Positions 40,627-50,912 are shown, numbered from the stretch's first letter. The stretch: 64,000 bases of DNA from Parazoarcus communis SWub3 = DSM 12120 (GCF_003226565.1 NZ_QKOE01000001.1:558001-622000); one strand, 5' to 3'. A program made the numbers and translations. The notes: generated by a model from the sequence alone, not told the origin.

Positions 40627-42328
40627 GTTTCTTCTCGTATTCGCCCTGGCGATCGGCCTGGGCTGGCCGCTCGGTCGTTATCTGGCAGCGGTAATGCGCG
40701 GCGAGCCGATGCGTGGCGACAGGTTGTTCCTGTGGTTGGAGCGCCCCCTGTACGCGCTGATCGGTACGAATCCCCAACGGGGTATGAGTTGGCGCGGGTA
40801 TGCGGGCGCTTTTCTTATAAGCAATCTGATACTGGCCCTCGTCGTCTGGTTGATCCTGATGACTCAGGCGTGGCTACCGCTCAACCCCAACGGCGCGCCC
40901 AACATGAGTTGGGATCTGGCGCTGCATACCATGGTCTCCTTCCTGACCAACACCAACCAGCAGCACTACTCGGGGCAGGCCCAACTTTCCTACCTCGCTC
41001 ACATGATGGGCATCGTGACCCTGCAGGTCATCACACCAATGATGGGGTTGGCACTGGTAGTGGCGACGCTTCGTGGCTTCTTCGGCGGACGCAACGCGCA
41101 AGCTCGCAAGGCCGATGGCCAGGATCAGACACCGGTCGACGTTGGCAATTACTGGGCCGACGTGATCCGCCCCACGCTGCGTTTCATGCTACCCCTGTGC
41201 CTGCTGTGGTCGGTGCTGCTGACCAGCCAAGGGGTGCCGGCCACGCTGGACGGTGGACCCGTGATCGCCCCTGTCGATGCGACGGTCGAGATGAAGGAGC
41301 AGAAGATTCCGCTGGGGCCGGTCTCGCCCATGGTCGCCATCAAGCAGCTCGGGACCAATGGTGGCGGCTGGTACGGCCCCAACAGTTCGGTTCCGCTGGA
41401 GAACCCCACACCGCTGTCCAATCTGCTGGAAACGCTGGCAATCATTCTGGTTCCGATCGCGGCGGTCTTCATGATCGAGGGCCTGACCGGACGACGTAAG
41501 TTTACCGGGCTAGTGTTCGGCACGATGCTGGCCATGTCGGTGGCGTCAGCAGGATTCGCTATCTGGTCCGAGGGGTTCTCCTCGACATCGCAGGACATCG
41601 CGTTGATGGAAGGCAAGGAGGTGCGCTTCGGCGCCGAACCCTCTGCGCTGTGGGCAGCGCTGACGACGCAGACTTCCAACGGCTCGGTCAACTCCATGCA
41701 CGACTCGCTGGCGCCACTGACCGGCCTGGTCACGATCAGCGACATGCTGATCAACGCCATCTGGGGCGGTATCGGCAGCGGGTTGCAACAGTTCCTGACC
41801 TATCTCCTGCTGGGCGTGTTTTTGGCAGGCTTGATGACCGGGCGCACACCGGAACTCTTCGGGCGCAAGATCGAAGCGCCCGAGGTGCGCTTGCTCGCAG
41901 TACTCGTGCTGCTGCAGCCGCTGATCCTGCTGGGCCTGACTGCCATCACGTTGGCTGTACCCGGCCTGGCCGGAAACTCGAACCCCGGCTTCCATGCCGT
42001 TAGCCAGGTCTTCTACGAATACACCTCGTCCTTCGCCAACAACGGCTCGGGCTTCGAGGGACTGAGCGATGACAGTATCTGGTGGAATGTCACCGCCAGC
42101 TTCGTGCTCGCTGCAGGCCGCTATCCGGCCCTCATCATCCCCCTGGTGATCGCGGCCATGCTCGCGCGCAAGCGCCAAGCCCCGGAAAGCACGGGAAGTC
42201 TGCAGATCGAAACGCCCACTTTTGCGCTCACGCTGATCGCGGTGATCGTCATTCTGACACTGCTTCAGTTCATGCCCGTGCTGGTGCTAGGCCCTGTCGC
42301 CGACCACCTGAGCCTGATCGCGCGTTGA
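40619..42328 (+). CDS. kdpA: potassium-binding subunit KdpA of the Kdp ATPase
   Basis: The 569-residue membrane protein has about 10 hydrophobic helices and the selectivity-filter-like repeats of Kdp[49 protein letters not shown] and [11 protein letters not shown], each with Gly/Asn-rich loops. It forms the potassium-binding channel part. Its start follows an upstream mini-frame. Length equals that of E. coli KdpA (557). Confidence 0.97.
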   Translation: MTEFLLVFALAIGLGWPLGRYLAAVMRGEPMRGDRLFLWLERPLYALIGTNPQRGMSWRGYAGAFLISNLILALVVWLILMTQAWLPLNPNGAPNMSWDLALHTMVSFLTNTNQQHYSGQAQLSYLAHMMGIVTLQVITPMMGLALVVATLRGFFGGRNAQARKADGQDQTPVDVGNYWADVIRPTLRFMLPLCLLWSVLLTSQGVPATLDGGPVIAPVDATVEMKEQKIPLGPVSPMVAIKQLGTNGGGWYGPNSSVPLENPTPLSNLLETLAIILVPIAAVFMIEGLTGRRKFTGLVFGTMLAMSVASAGFAIWSEGFSSTSQDIALMEGKEVRFGAEPSALWAALTTQTSNGSVNSMHDSLAPLTGLVTISDMLINAIWGGIGSGLQQFLTYLLLGVFLAGLMTGRTPELFGRKIEAPEVRLLAVLVLLQPLILLGLTAITLAVPGLAGNSNPGFHAVSQVFYEYTSSFANNGSGFEGLSDDSIWWNVTASFVLAAGRYPALIIPLVIAAMLARKRQAPESTGSLQIETPTFALTLIAVIVILTLLQFMPVLVLGPVADHLSLIAR

Positions 42329-42338
42329 GGAAAAAATC

Positions 42339-44378
42339 ATGAACCAAATAACCTCCAAAGATCACGCGGGCCGCCGCCCGCGCATGGATGAGCGCAGCTT
42401 TGCGCCCGCGCTACTCAACGCCTTCGTCAAGCTGGCTCCTCAGCACATCATCAGGAATCCCGTGATGGCTGTGGTCTGGCTTGGTACGCTGGTAACGGCG
42501 GTGGCCACTCTCGCGGGCTGGGCTCAACCCGGTTTCGGCTGGGCCGTTACTGTGATCCTGCTGGTCACCGTGCTATTTGGCAATTTCGCCGAAGCAGTAG
42601 CCGAATCCCGCGGGCGCGGACAAGCTGCATCGTTGCGTCGAGCCCGCAAGGATCTGATGGCCCGGCGGCTCGACACCGCCGGCAACGAGAAGACCGTGCC
42701 CGCAGCCGAGCTTCGTCCCGGCGACCTCGTCGTAGTCGAGGAAGGCCAGTTGGTACCCGCCGACGGCGAGATCGTCGAAGGTCTGGCCACGATCAACGAG
42801 GCGGCGGTTACAGGCGAGTCCGCGCCCGTGCTGCGAGAAGCTGGCACTGATCGCTCCGGAGTGATCGGCGGCACCAAGGTGCTGTCCGACCGCATCGTCG
42901 CACGCGTGACTGTCGAGCCAGGGAACAGCTTCCTCGACCGCATGATCGCGCTTGTGGAAGGGTCCAACCGGCAGAAGACACCCAACGAGGTCGCCTTGGG
43001 CATCCTGCTCGGAGTGATGACGATGACCTTCTTGGTCGTGGTGGTGACGCTGCCGTTCATCGGTGGGTTCGTCGGCGTCGAAACCAACGTCGTGCTGTTG
43101 GTTGCCTTGCTGGTGTGCCTGATTCCAACCACCATCGGTGGCCTGCTGCCGGCCATCGGCATCGCGGGGATGAACCGCGCACTGCAAGCCAACGTGCTGG
43201 CCAAGTCCGGCAAGGCGGTGGAAGTCGCGGGAGACGTAGATGTCTTGTTGCTGGACAAGACCGGCACCATTACCCACGGCGACCGGCAGGCCACTGCCTT
43301 CCATGCCCTGGCCGGCGTGGATGCCTTGCAATTGCGCAAAGCGGCTCTGCTGGCTTCACTGGCGGATCCGACCCCGGAGGGGAAATCCATCGTCAAACTC
43401 GCACGCGGCAAGGACGAGAAGCTTATCGAGCCAGAAGGTGCGCATTTCGTGCCCTTCTCCGCGCAATCGCGCATGTCGGGCGTGGACTTGGCCGGAGTGC
43501 GCGTCATCCGCAAGGGAGCGATGGACGCGATTGCGCGGCACGTGCAGATGCTGGGGGGCGTGATTCCCGCGGAGCTGGCGGCGCGCGTCACAGACGTGGC
43601 TCGCAAGGGCGCCACGCCGCTAGTGGTCAGCGATGGCCGGCATGTGTTGGGGGTCATCGAGTTGTCCGACGTGATCAAGCACGGCATCAAAGAGCGGTTC
43701 GCCCGTCTTCGCTCGATGGGCATCAAGACCGTGATGATCACGGGTGACAACCCACTCACGGCCGCGACCATCGCGGCCGAGGCGGGCGTCGATGACTACA
43801 TTGCCGAAGCGCGTCCCGAGGACAAGCTTGCGCGTATCCGTGCCGAACAAAGTGGCGGTCGTCTCGTGGCGATGGTGGGGGACGGCACCAACGATGCGCC
43901 GGCGCTTGCGCAGGCCGATGTGGGGTTGGCGATGAACTCCGGTACCCAGGCCGCCAAGGAAGCCGGCAACATGGTCGATCTCGACAGCGATCCCGCGAAG
44001 CTGCTGGCGGTCGTGGAGATCGGCAAGCAGCAACTCATCACCCGCGGCGCGCTCACTACCTTCTCGCTGGCCAATGACGTGTCCAAGTACTTCGCCATCC
44101 TGCCGGCGCTGTTCGCCGCCGCGATCCCGCAGATGGCGGCGCTGAACGTCATGAACCTGTCGAGCCCGACCGGCGCGGTGCTGTCGGCGCTGATCTTCAA
44201 CGCCATCATCATTCCGCTGTTGATCCCACTTGCGCTGCGGGGCGTGCGCTTCAAGCCGTCGAGCGCGACGCAGTTGCTGCGCAACAACATGCTTGTCTAT
44301 GGCGTGGGCGGTGTCCTGCTGCCATTCGTCGCGATCAAGGCAATCGACGTCACGCTCTCCGCCTTGTTCTCTCTCTGA
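42339..44378 (+). CDS. kdpB: potassium-transporting ATPase subunit KdpB
   Basis: The 679-residue P-type ATPase has the TGES loop (158-161), phosphorylated Asp306 in DKTGTITHG, the hinge [21 protein letters not shown] and [21 protein letters not shown]. It couples ATP to potassium uptake. GAGG precedes the start 10 bases after kdpA. All catalytic motifs are intact. Confidence 0.98.
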   Translation: MNQITSKDHAGRRPRMDERSFAPALLNAFVKLAPQHIIRNPVMAVVWLGTLVTAVATLAGWAQPGFGWAVTVILLVTVLFGNFAEAVAESRGRGQAASLRRARKDLMARRLDTAGNEKTVPAAELRPGDLVVVEEGQLVPADGEIVEGLATINEAAVTGESAPVLREAGTDRSGVIGGTKVLSDRIVARVTVEPGNSFLDRMIALVEGSNRQKTPNEVALGILLGVMTMTFLVVVVTLPFIGGFVGVETNVVLLVALLVCLIPTTIGGLLPAIGIAGMNRALQANVLAKSGKAVEVAGDVDVLLLDKTGTITHGDRQATAFHALAGVDALQLRKAALLASLADPTPEGKSIVKLARGKDEKLIEPEGAHFVPFSAQSRMSGVDLAGVRVIRKGAMDAIARHVQMLGGVIPAELAARVTDVARKGATPLVVSDGRHVLGVIELSDVIKHGIKERFARLRSMGIKTVMITGDNPLTAATIAAEAGVDDYIAEARPEDKLARIRAEQSGGRLVAMVGDGTNDAPALAQADVGLAMNSGTQAAKEAGNMVDLDSDPAKLLAVVEIGKQQLITRGALTTFSLANDVSKYFAILPALFAAAIPQMAALNVMNLSSPTGAVLSALIFNAIIIPLLIPLALRGVRFKPSSATQLLRNNMLVYGVGGVLLPFVAIKAIDVTLSALFSL

Positions 44379-44388
44379 GGATTCGATC

Positions 44389-45048
44389 ATGTCTCTCCAT
44401 GATGTAAACACGATTGCCCACCCACAAGGCCATGTCTCCACGACCGTATACGACAAGGGCCTGATTCGTGGCTCCATCGGTCTGGCGATCATCGCGTTGG
44501 TCGGTTTCGGTCTGTTGTACCCCTTGGCGGGAGTCGGTCTCGGCCAAACCCTGTTCCCAAGCGCTGCGAATGGCAGCCTGATCGAGCGTGATGGCAAGGT
44601 CCTTGGCTCGGCTTTGGTGGCGCAGCCATTCGCCGACGATCGCTACTTCCAGCCGCGCCCCTCTGCGGCCGACTACGATGCCATGGGCGTGTCCGGCAGT
44701 AATGAGGCACGCACGAACCCTGAACTGCGGCAGCGCATCGACGAAACGCGAGCCGCCGTCGCGCAGCGCAACGGTGTCGCGCTCGACGCAGTCCCTAGCG
44801 ATCTGGTCACGCAGTCGGGTGGGGGTATAGACCCGCACATCAGTCCACAGGGCGCCGCTGTCCAGATCGACCGTGTGGCACGCGCCCGCGGCATCGCACG
44901 CGACGTAGTCGAGGGGCTTGTCGCCCAGCAAATGGAGGGAAAACAGTTTGGTCTGCTGGGCCAACCCCGCGTGAACGTGCTCGAACTGAATTTGGCATTG
45001 GATGCCCTGGCTTCACCGGCCTCCGGGGCGCCTGCGGCGAACCAATGA
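44389..45048 (+). CDS. kdpC: Kdp ATPase subunit KdpC
   Basis: The 219-residue protein has one N-terminal transmembrane helix (about residues 29-50, GLAIIALVGFGLLYPLAG) and a periplasmic domain with the KdpC pattern: GSALVAQPFADDRYFQPRPSA, SGGGIDPHISPQGA and VARARGI. It stabilises the KdpAB complex. The ATG at 44389 follows a GAGG site. The stop overlaps the next gene by four bases, so they are translated together. It is somewhat longer than E. coli KdpC (190). Confidence 0.95.
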   Translation: MSLHDVNTIAHPQGHVSTTVYDKGLIRGSIGLAIIALVGFGLLYPLAGVGLGQTLFPSAANGSLIERDGKVLGSALVAQPFADDRYFQPRPSAADYDAMGVSGSNEARTNPELRQRIDETRAAVAQRNGVALDAVPSDLVTQSGGGIDPHISPQGAAVQIDRVARARGIARDVVEGLVAQQMEGKQFGLLGQPRVNVLELNLALDALASPASGAPAANQ

Positions 45049-45500
45049 GCGCACTTAGCACCTATCTGCAGGCCGAGGATATTCTCCTCGGCCTGCAGGT
45101 CGCCGACAAGCGGCAGTTGTTTCAGGCCATCGGTCGACACGTCCAGCGCATCGGTGGCTTGGCGGCCGAGGACGTTGCCTCCGGACTGACGCAGCGCGAG
45201 CTGGCCGGCTCAACAGGACTAGGCCTGGGCGTGGCCGTTCCGCACGCTCGGGTAAAAGGGCTGAAGCACATTCGTGCGCTGTACGTTCGGCCGGCTGCAG
45301 GGCTGGCATTCGGTGCGCCTGACGCACAGCCAGTGGCCGACATCCTCGTCTTGCTGGTACCCAGCCCAGCAACACAGTTGCATCTTGAGTTGCTTGCCCA
45401 TGTGGTTTCATTGCTCTCTGATCGAGCATTCCGGGCGGCCTTGCATGCGCGCCAAAGCCCGGTTGAAATCAAGATGCTACTTGATGAACGGCAGTTGTAA
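45045..45500 (+). CDS. EIIA(Ntr)-like PTS protein in the kdp operon
   Basis: The 151-residue protein is a PtsN/fructose-type EIIA domain: the active His67 in STGLGLGVAVPHARV, then LVLLVPSPATQLHLELLAHVVSLLSD, as in EIIA(Ntr). It begins with an ATGA overlap on kdpC and precedes kdpD, so it is a true operon member. In E. coli unphosphorylated EIIA(Ntr) binds KdpD and boosts kdp expression. A copy within the kdp operon suggests a dedicated KdpD partner. Alternative: it also serves other PTS(Ntr) targets. Confidence 0.9.
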   Translation: MSALSTYLQAEDILLGLQVADKRQLFQAIGRHVQRIGGLAAEDVASGLTQRELAGSTGLGLGVAVPHARVKGLKHIRALYVRPAAGLAFGAPDAQPVADILVLLVPSPATQLHLELLAHVVSLLSDRAFRAALHARQSPVEIKMLLDERQL

Positions 45501-45588
45501 AAAGGAACTAGCCGCTGCGCTATCGTTATCGCGGCAGGAATTAAGACAAAGATATGCGAACGACTGAAAATTGAGGATAGGGCTTGCC

Positions 45589-48333
45589 ATGGGAGCCGAA
45601 CGGACTGAACAAGCAGATGCCCTGTTGGGCGAACTCAAGCGCCAGACCGCCGGGCGATTGACGGTGTTCCTAGGCGCCGCCCCTGGCGTCGGCAAGACCT
45701 ACGCCATGCTAGCGCGTGCCCGCGAACTTCACCGCCAAGGGGTGGATATCGTCATCGGCATCGTGGAGACCCACGGCCGCAGCGAAACCCAGACCATGGC
45801 CGAGGGATTGCCGCTGCTGCCCCGCAAGCAAATGGGATACCAAGGACGGCAACTGGAAGAAATGGACTTGGACGGGCTGCTGGCACGCAAACCAGCGATT
45901 GCCCTGGTCGATGAGCTGGCCCATCGCAATGCTCCCGGCAGTCGTCATGAACGACGTTGGCAGGACGTGGAGGAACTGCTCGATGCCGGCATCGACGTCT
46001 ATACCACGGTCAACATCCAACACTTGGAAAGCCTGAACGATGTGGTGCACCAGATCACCGGCATTCGGGTCAGCGAGACCGTCCCCGATGCGCTTTTCGA
46101 CCGTCTGCGCGACATCCGCCTGGTCGATTTGCCAGCGCGTGAACTAATAGAACGTCTGAACCATGGAAAGGTGTACTTGCCTGAACAGGCTGCACAGGCG
46201 CTGCAGGCATTCTTCTCTCCATCGAATCTCACCGCCTTGCGCGAACTGGCGATACAGACTGTCGCGGAACACGTCGATACTGACTTGCGCGAGACGCGTG
46301 CGGCACGCGGCATGGAAGGTATTTCCATCCAGCGCCACGTACTGATTGCCATTGACGGCCGTGGACAATCGGAATACCTCGTGAGGGCGGGCGCCAAGAT
46401 CGCCGAGCGACGTGGCGCGCCATGGTCAGTGGTTACGGTCGAAACAGGACGCTCGGCCGATGCTGCTCTGCATACAGACACCCTTAACCAGGTTGCTTCA
46501 TCGCTCAACAAAGCCACGCACATAGAGCAACAACGATTGATAGAGATCGATAAGGCTTTCTCGCTGGCGCGTAACCTGGGTGGTGAGACCGAGGTGTTGC
46601 ACAACACCGATGTCACCCAGGCCTTGCTCGATGCCGCCGAAACGCGGGGCGCGAGAGCCATCGTGATCGGTCGAACACGGGAGCACCCCATCGCCCGCAT
46701 CTTCAACCGCACGTTGACGCAGCAACTGTTGCAACGCTGTGGGCGCTACGAACTGACCATCGTGAATACACCACAGGCCCGGCTGCACGCGCGGCGACTA
46801 TCTGCGTTGGCCGGAAGGCAGCTCACGGGTCGAGAGCCGTTGCTAATCCTGCTGGTAAGCCTTGGGTCTGTCGGCACCGCAGCGCTGGCCGAACACCTCC
46901 TGGGGTTGCAGGATCTGTCCATGGTCTTCCTCGTGGCTGTCTTGCTGGTTGCGTCCCGGGCGAGCATGGCCTCAGCCGTGATCACTGCGGCGCTGAGCTT
47001 CCTTGCCTACAATTTCTTCTTCATCGAGCCGCGCTACACTTTTTATATCAGCGCTCAACATGGTGTGGTCACCGTGGTGTTGTTTCTGGCGGCAGCATTG
47101 ATCGCCGGCCGCCTGGCGTCGCGACTGCGCATGCAGGTAGTGGCCTTGCGCGCGGCAAACTCGTACACCACGGCAATGCAGAATCTGGGGCGCAAGCTCG
47201 CCAAGGCAGCCGATCTCGGACAAGTTATCGCAGCCGGCTCGTCGGTCCTGCAATCGACCCTTCACGCCAAGACGTGGATACGCATCAACGGAGAAACGGG
47301 TCCCTCAACGGCAGCTAACGATCTCACCGAGAAGGATCTGGTGGCAGCCAACTGGACGCAGCAGCATGGACAGACGAGCGGGCGTTACACCGACACCCTG
47401 ACAAATTCGTCTTGGTGGTTCCTGCCCGTGCGCTCGGACAAGGATACGCTGGGCGTCGTCGGATTGCGGTTCCCCTCGGGCATGGGGCGACTGTCTTTCG
47501 AGCAGCGCCGTCTTGCGGAAAGCATGGTGGAGGACATTGGTCAGGCTGCTCTGCGCACGAGGCTTGTGTCGGAATTGGAGGAAGCGCGCGTCACAGGAGA
47601 AACGGAGCGCTTGCGGTCCGCATTGTTATCGTCGGTATCGCACGACTTACGCTCGCCTCTTTCGTCGATGATCGGGGCAGCAGATAGCCTTGCGCGCTAC
47701 AGCGCTGATATGGGGCCGGAGGATCAGCAAAGCTTACTCGAAACCATCCATGTAGAAGGCGAGCGACTGGATCGGTACATTCAAAACCTGCTCGATATGA
47801 CACGGCTCGGGCAACAAGGATTGACACTGACGCGTGACTGGATCGGCATCGACGAGTTGGTGGGTTCAGCCTCTCGACGCCTGCAGCGGTATGAACCCAA
47901 TGTGCGCATCCAACACGATATTTCTCCGGATCTTCCCCCAATCCATGTCCATCCCGCCCTCATTGAGCAGGCATTGTTCAACGTCATGGAAAACGCGGCG
48001 AAGTTCTCGCCTCCGGAGGTACCTGTTCTGGTTCAGATTCGGCAAATTGAGGGCAATAAGTTACGAATCGACATCTCGGATCGTGGGCCGGGGATTCCGG
48101 AGGATGAACGGCGGCGAATCTTCGACATGTTCTACAGCGTGGAACGTGGCGATCGAGGCAAACAAGGAACCGGGCTGGGATTGACGATCGTTCAAGGTAT
48201 CGTGGGTGCCCACATGGGCAGTGTCGAGGCATTGCCCGGCTTGGAAGGCAAGGGAACCACTATCCGTCTGACCTTGCCCTGGGGTGGGTACGCCAATCAG
48301 GAGATGAAAGAGCATGATGAGAGGTCCCAATAG
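45589..48333 (+). CDS. kdpD: osmosensitive potassium-channel sensor kinase KdpD
   Basis: The 914-residue kinase has an N-terminal KdpD domain with Walker A GAAPGVGKT (29-37), a USP-like domain (about 245-370), four hydrophobic helices (about 415-510), a GAF-like region, a HisKA domain with the H-box SVSHDLRSPLSS, and a HATPase domain (NVMENAAKFS, DRGPGIP, GTGLGLTIVQGI). It senses low potassium and phosphorylates KdpE. ATG at 45589 is chosen over the TTG at 45571. The 3' end overlaps kdpE by 20 bases. Confidence 0.96.
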   Translation: MGAERTEQADALLGELKRQTAGRLTVFLGAAPGVGKTYAMLARARELHRQGVDIVIGIVETHGRSETQTMAEGLPLLPRKQMGYQGRQLEEMDLDGLLARKPAIALVDELAHRNAPGSRHERRWQDVEELLDAGIDVYTTVNIQHLESLNDVVHQITGIRVSETVPDALFDRLRDIRLVDLPARELIERLNHGKVYLPEQAAQALQAFFSPSNLTALRELAIQTVAEHVDTDLRETRAARGMEGISIQRHVLIAIDGRGQSEYLVRAGAKIAERRGAPWSVVTVETGRSADAALHTDTLNQVASSLNKATHIEQQRLIEIDKAFSLARNLGGETEVLHNTDVTQALLDAAETRGARAIVIGRTREHPIARIFNRTLTQQLLQRCGRYELTIVNTPQARLHARRLSALAGRQLTGREPLLILLVSLGSVGTAALAEHLLGLQDLSMVFLVAVLLVASRASMASAVITAALSFLAYNFFFIEPRYTFYISAQHGVVTVVLFLAAALIAGRLASRLRMQVVALRAANSYTTAMQNLGRKLAKAADLGQVIAAGSSVLQSTLHAKTWIRINGETGPSTAANDLTEKDLVAANWTQQHGQTSGRYTDTLTNSSWWFLPVRSDKDTLGVVGLRFPSGMGRLSFEQRRLAESMVEDIGQAALRTRLVSELEEARVTGETERLRSALLSSVSHDLRSPLSSMIGAADSLARYSADMGPEDQQSLLETIHVEGERLDRYIQNLLDMTRLGQQGLTLTRDWIGIDELVGSASRRLQRYEPNVRIQHDISPDLPPIHVHPALIEQALFNVMENAAKFSPPEVPVLVQIRQIEGNKLRIDISDRGPGIPEDERRRIFDMFYSVERGDRGKQGTGLGLTIVQGIVGAHMGSVEALPGLEGKGTTIRLTLPWGGYANQEMKEHDERSQ

Positions 48334-49048
48334 ATCGAACCTGGGAGCATCGCCCCCCCGAATACTTGTCGTGGATGATGAACCACAGATTCGCAAATTC
48401 ATTGACATCAGTCTGCGGTCGCAGGGCTACGCGACTCTGTTGGCGGGAACGGGCCAGGAGGGACTGACGTTGTTGGCTACCAAGGGGGCTGATCTCATCG
48501 TCCTTGATCTTGGCCTGCCCGATAAGGACGGGAGAGAAGTACTGAAGGAGCTTAGGCAATGGTCGCGCGTACCGGTCATCGTGTTGACAGTGCGATCCGG
48601 CGAGGAGGAAAAGGTAGTCCTGCTGGATGCGGGCGCCAATGACTATGTGACCAAACCGTTTGGCGTCGACGAGTTGATGGCGCGCATCCGCGCATTCCTG
48701 CGAACGATGGAGTCGAGCCCGGATGAAGGTCCGGTTTTTGATGATGGGGTTCTCAAGATTGACCTGATGCAACGGGAGGTGACGGTCCAAGGGCAAGTCG
48801 TCGCGCTGAGCCGCAAGGAGTTCGCCCTGCTGTCCTTACTGGTCCGGCAACCCGGGCGGCTTGTGACGCAAACGCAGATTCTGAGGGAAATGTGGGGGCC
48901 AACGCACGAGGAGGACGCTCATTACCTCCGGATTCTCGTTGCCAAGTTGCGTCACAAGTTGGGGGACAACGCCTCGGCACCCCGCTATATAGCCACTGAA
49001 CCGGGAGTCGGATTGAGATTTATCGCGAAGGAACGACATACCGCATGA
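48314..49048 (+). CDS. kdpE: response regulator KdpE
   Basis: The 244-residue regulator has a receiver domain with acidic residues D21-D22, phospho-acceptor Asp65 (VLDLGLPD), Lys in YVTKPFG, and an OmpR-type winged helix at the C-terminus (LSRKEFALLSLLVRQPGRLVTQ, YLRILVAKLRHKLGD, YIATEPGVGLRF). It turns on kdp transcription. It has a slightly longer N-terminus than E. coli KdpE. Overlapping start with kdpD implies coupled translation. Confidence 0.96.
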   Translation: MMRGPNRSNLGASPPRILVVDDEPQIRKFIDISLRSQGYATLLAGTGQEGLTLLATKGADLIVLDLGLPDKDGREVLKELRQWSRVPVIVLTVRSGEEEKVVLLDAGANDYVTKPFGVDELMARIRAFLRTMESSPDEGPVFDDGVLKIDLMQREVTVQGQVVALSRKEFALLSLLVRQPGRLVTQTQILREMWGPTHEEDAHYLRILVAKLRHKLGDNASAPRYIATEPGVGLRFIAKERHTA

Positions 49049-49189
49049 TCCTATTTGCTTCGCCGCGGGACTTTGCAAGGGCCAGTGACCACGTTCCGGA
49101 CAGCAGCGATGCGGCCAACTCCGGCCGCATCGACCCTTTCGGAGTTTCGACGGCGGAGGTGGGCGGTGGGTGGCGTGCTGGCATACTAT

Positions 49190-49545
49190 CCGTGACCAGT
49201 CCGGTTCTGCGCGCGCCAGCCCGCTCAGAAACTGCTTGCGCACGGTGCTCAGTCGCTGTGGCAGTTCGCGCCGCAGCCTGGCGCGAGCGTCGAGCAGTGT
49301 CTCCAGCGAGCAGTCCACTTCGGTCATGCCGACAAAGGCCCTCTCGTACTCGCCGGCGATGTCCTTGTCGTTGCCGAACAGCATTCGTGGGGCGGCCGGC
49401 TGTGGCCCGCCAGATAGACCACGAAGCACTCGACCATGTCGTCGCTGATGTCGCCCGACTCAAAGAGCTGCCACACATCGAACAGGTCGCGGGGGAGTCC
49501 CGCCTGCAGCCGCTTGATTACCTGATGCCGAGAATTTCCATCCAT
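49190..49545 (-). pseudogene. broken AbiEii/AbiGii-type nucleotidyltransferase toxin
   Basis: Only the C-terminal part of the family is left. The first frame (from 49545) reads RLQAGLPRDLFDVWQLFESG and FVVYLAGHSRPPHE, the typical AbiEii C-terminal region. One base is missing at about 49384, after which the next frame continues with MLFGNDKDIAGEYERAFVGM, LETLLDARARLRRELPQ and RAEPDW. The 5' two thirds of the gene (including the nucleotidyltransferase core) are absent, and an in-frame TAA just precedes the first ATG. It is thus a dead toxin remnant next to the kdp genes; no AbiEi antitoxin is seen. Confidence 0.7.
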
Positions 49546-49808
49546 GTTTTAAAAAGATCACGGATATCCAATCAAGCCTTAGGTCTGTCGCAAGAACGTG
49601 CAGAGAAAGTAGCATGAAGCTTTATTTTCAAAACATGAACTAATCAACCTACACCCTGGGCCAGCCCGGCTCCGCCAGCCACAACCCGCCCTTCTGACCG
49701 CGAGCTATGCTGGAGGGCAAGCCCCAACCTGCGCTCCATAAGGTGAGGCGCCACTGAAACCGAGGCATATGAGCATGACACCAACACGCACAAAAGGTGC
49801 TGAACCAC

Positions 49809-50063
49809 CTATTGACGTCCCCACCATGCCTGAAGCGCCTCGGCCTCGATCCAGGTTTCCAGCCGGTTGATGTTGCCGGGAAGCTGCCGTCCCTCCCACT
49901 GCTCGGTCGCCCAGCGCTTGATATTGGCGTGTAGTTCGCCGCGCTGAATGGCCAGGGCAAGAGACACTTCCGCGTCATGCAGATTGGCAGACCGGGCAGA
50001 CTCGACCATCAAGTGCGCGGCCTGCTCCAGGGAAAGGACGGAACGGGACTGCGGAATCATCAT
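49809..50063 (-). CDS. hypothetical 84-residue protein
   Basis: The start at 50063 follows a strong AGGAGGG site, which supports a real gene. The protein is soluble and mostly helical: LSLEQAAHLMVESARSANLHD then EVSLALAIQRGELHANIKRW and ETWIEAEALQAWWGRQ. The pattern resembles small DNA-binding or MerR-like adaptors in which a helix pair is followed by a Trp-rich end, but I cannot assign it. It is on the minus strand, 34 bases after the small membrane protein gene, and may share its transcript. Confidence 0.65.
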   Translation of the reverse strand: MMIPQSRSVLSLEQAAHLMVESARSANLHDAEVSLALAIQRGELHANIKRWATEQWEGRQLPGNINRLETWIEAEALQAWWGRQ

Positions 50064-50097
50064 GACGCCCTCCTGCTTGAACGCTGGAACACGACTG

Positions 50098-50325
50098 TCA
50101 ACGGTTACCCGTCATTGCCTCCACCGGCGCCTCGCGCATCAAGCCCAGCGCCAGGCGCAGGCCGACGACCGCGTTGACCACGGCGAACACCGCAATCACG
50201 ACCGCCACCCAAGGCAGCAAATCATGGCTGCGCGCGATCCAGGCCAGCACGGTCGATAGCAGATTGAGCACCACCATCAGCCAGAACGCCGGTTTGCTCG
50301 GCTGGTACAACCGGGCGAGTTTCAT
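50098..50325 (-). CDS. small two-helix membrane protein
   Basis: The 75-residue protein has two hydrophobic helices (about residues 13-30 and 38-60) with short basic ends, and nothing else. Its ATG overlaps the stop of the upstream gene (ATGA at 50322-50325), so the two are translated together. No family is recognised. Confidence 0.6.
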   Translation of the reverse strand: MKLARLYQPSKPAFWLMVVLNLLSTVLAWIARSHDLLPWVAVVIAVFAVVNAVVGLRLALGLMREAPVEAMTGNR

Positions 50326-50663
50326 GCCCTACCCCCCGCCGTGACGGCAGGCACGCCCCCGCGGCAACGGCCGGCCACCGCAGACGTGTGCGACAGCCCT
50401 GCAAAACGCGTGCTGCGGGGCTGGGTGGAGTGGAAGTGAAAAGCAGACCCTTTGACGCAGATCCGCTTGTCACTTCCCCCCCGGACGTCGTCCTTGCCCG
50501 CCCCGTCCCGCCACTGCTGCACGCCACCTTTCAAGGCGGCCTTCAGCTCGGCCTTGTCACGATTTCGCCGCCCCTTGGCCGAAGCCTCGTGCGCCCCACC
50601 GCCACTGCGCAGCAGAACCTGCGCAACGAGCGGATTGCGCGGCTTGAGTTTCTTGCCTGCCAT
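50322..50663 (-). CDS. basic 113-residue protein, hypothetical
   Basis: The ATG at 50663 follows GGAGGT. Residues 1-47 (MAGKKLKPRNPLVAQVLLRS, then Gly/Lys/Arg-rich sequence) look like a small conserved RNA- or DNA-binding-like protein; the rest, from about residue 50, has a less protein-like composition with clustered Gly/Ser/Thr/Arg. This could mean a frameshift or a disordered tail, but the ATGA junction to the next gene argues that the frame is read to its end. Function unknown. Confidence 0.55.
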   Translation of the reverse strand: MAGKKLKPRNPLVAQVLLRSGGGAHEASAKGRRNRDKAELKAALKGGVQQWRDGAGKDDVRGGSDKRICVKGSAFHFHSTQPRSTRFAGLSHTSAVAGRCRGGVPAVTAGGRA

Positions 50664-50834
50664 GTCACACCTCCAGAAAAATCCATGCACAGAAGACTGC
50701 ACGCCCGCAAAAAGGTTCTTGCCCGGCACTGCACTTTCCACCCTCAACGATGAACGGAAGCCTGCTTACCAGCCAGCCAATTGCTGCCCGCCCGCACCCC
50801 GCCTGAAACCGCGGCTTTGCGGCACATCCAAGAC

Positions 50835-50850
50835 TGGCACGGAACTTGAC
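50835..50850 (+). promoter_or_regulatory. sigma54-type promoter of the hydrogenase operon
   Basis: TGGCAC at 50835-50840 and TTGAC at 50846-50850, five bases apart, match the -24/-12 consensus (TGGCAC-N5-TTGCA) with one change in the -12 part (TTGA for TTGC). The start would be near 50862, about 50 bases before hupS. Uptake hydrogenase genes are often sigma54-controlled by a HoxA/HupR-type activator; no such regulator is in the window. Confidence 0.7.
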
Positions 50851-50912
50851 TATACCCCCTGCCCGCTTCGCCGCCCAGCCAGCGGTGAAACCACGACAGG
50901 GGAGACGCTTCC

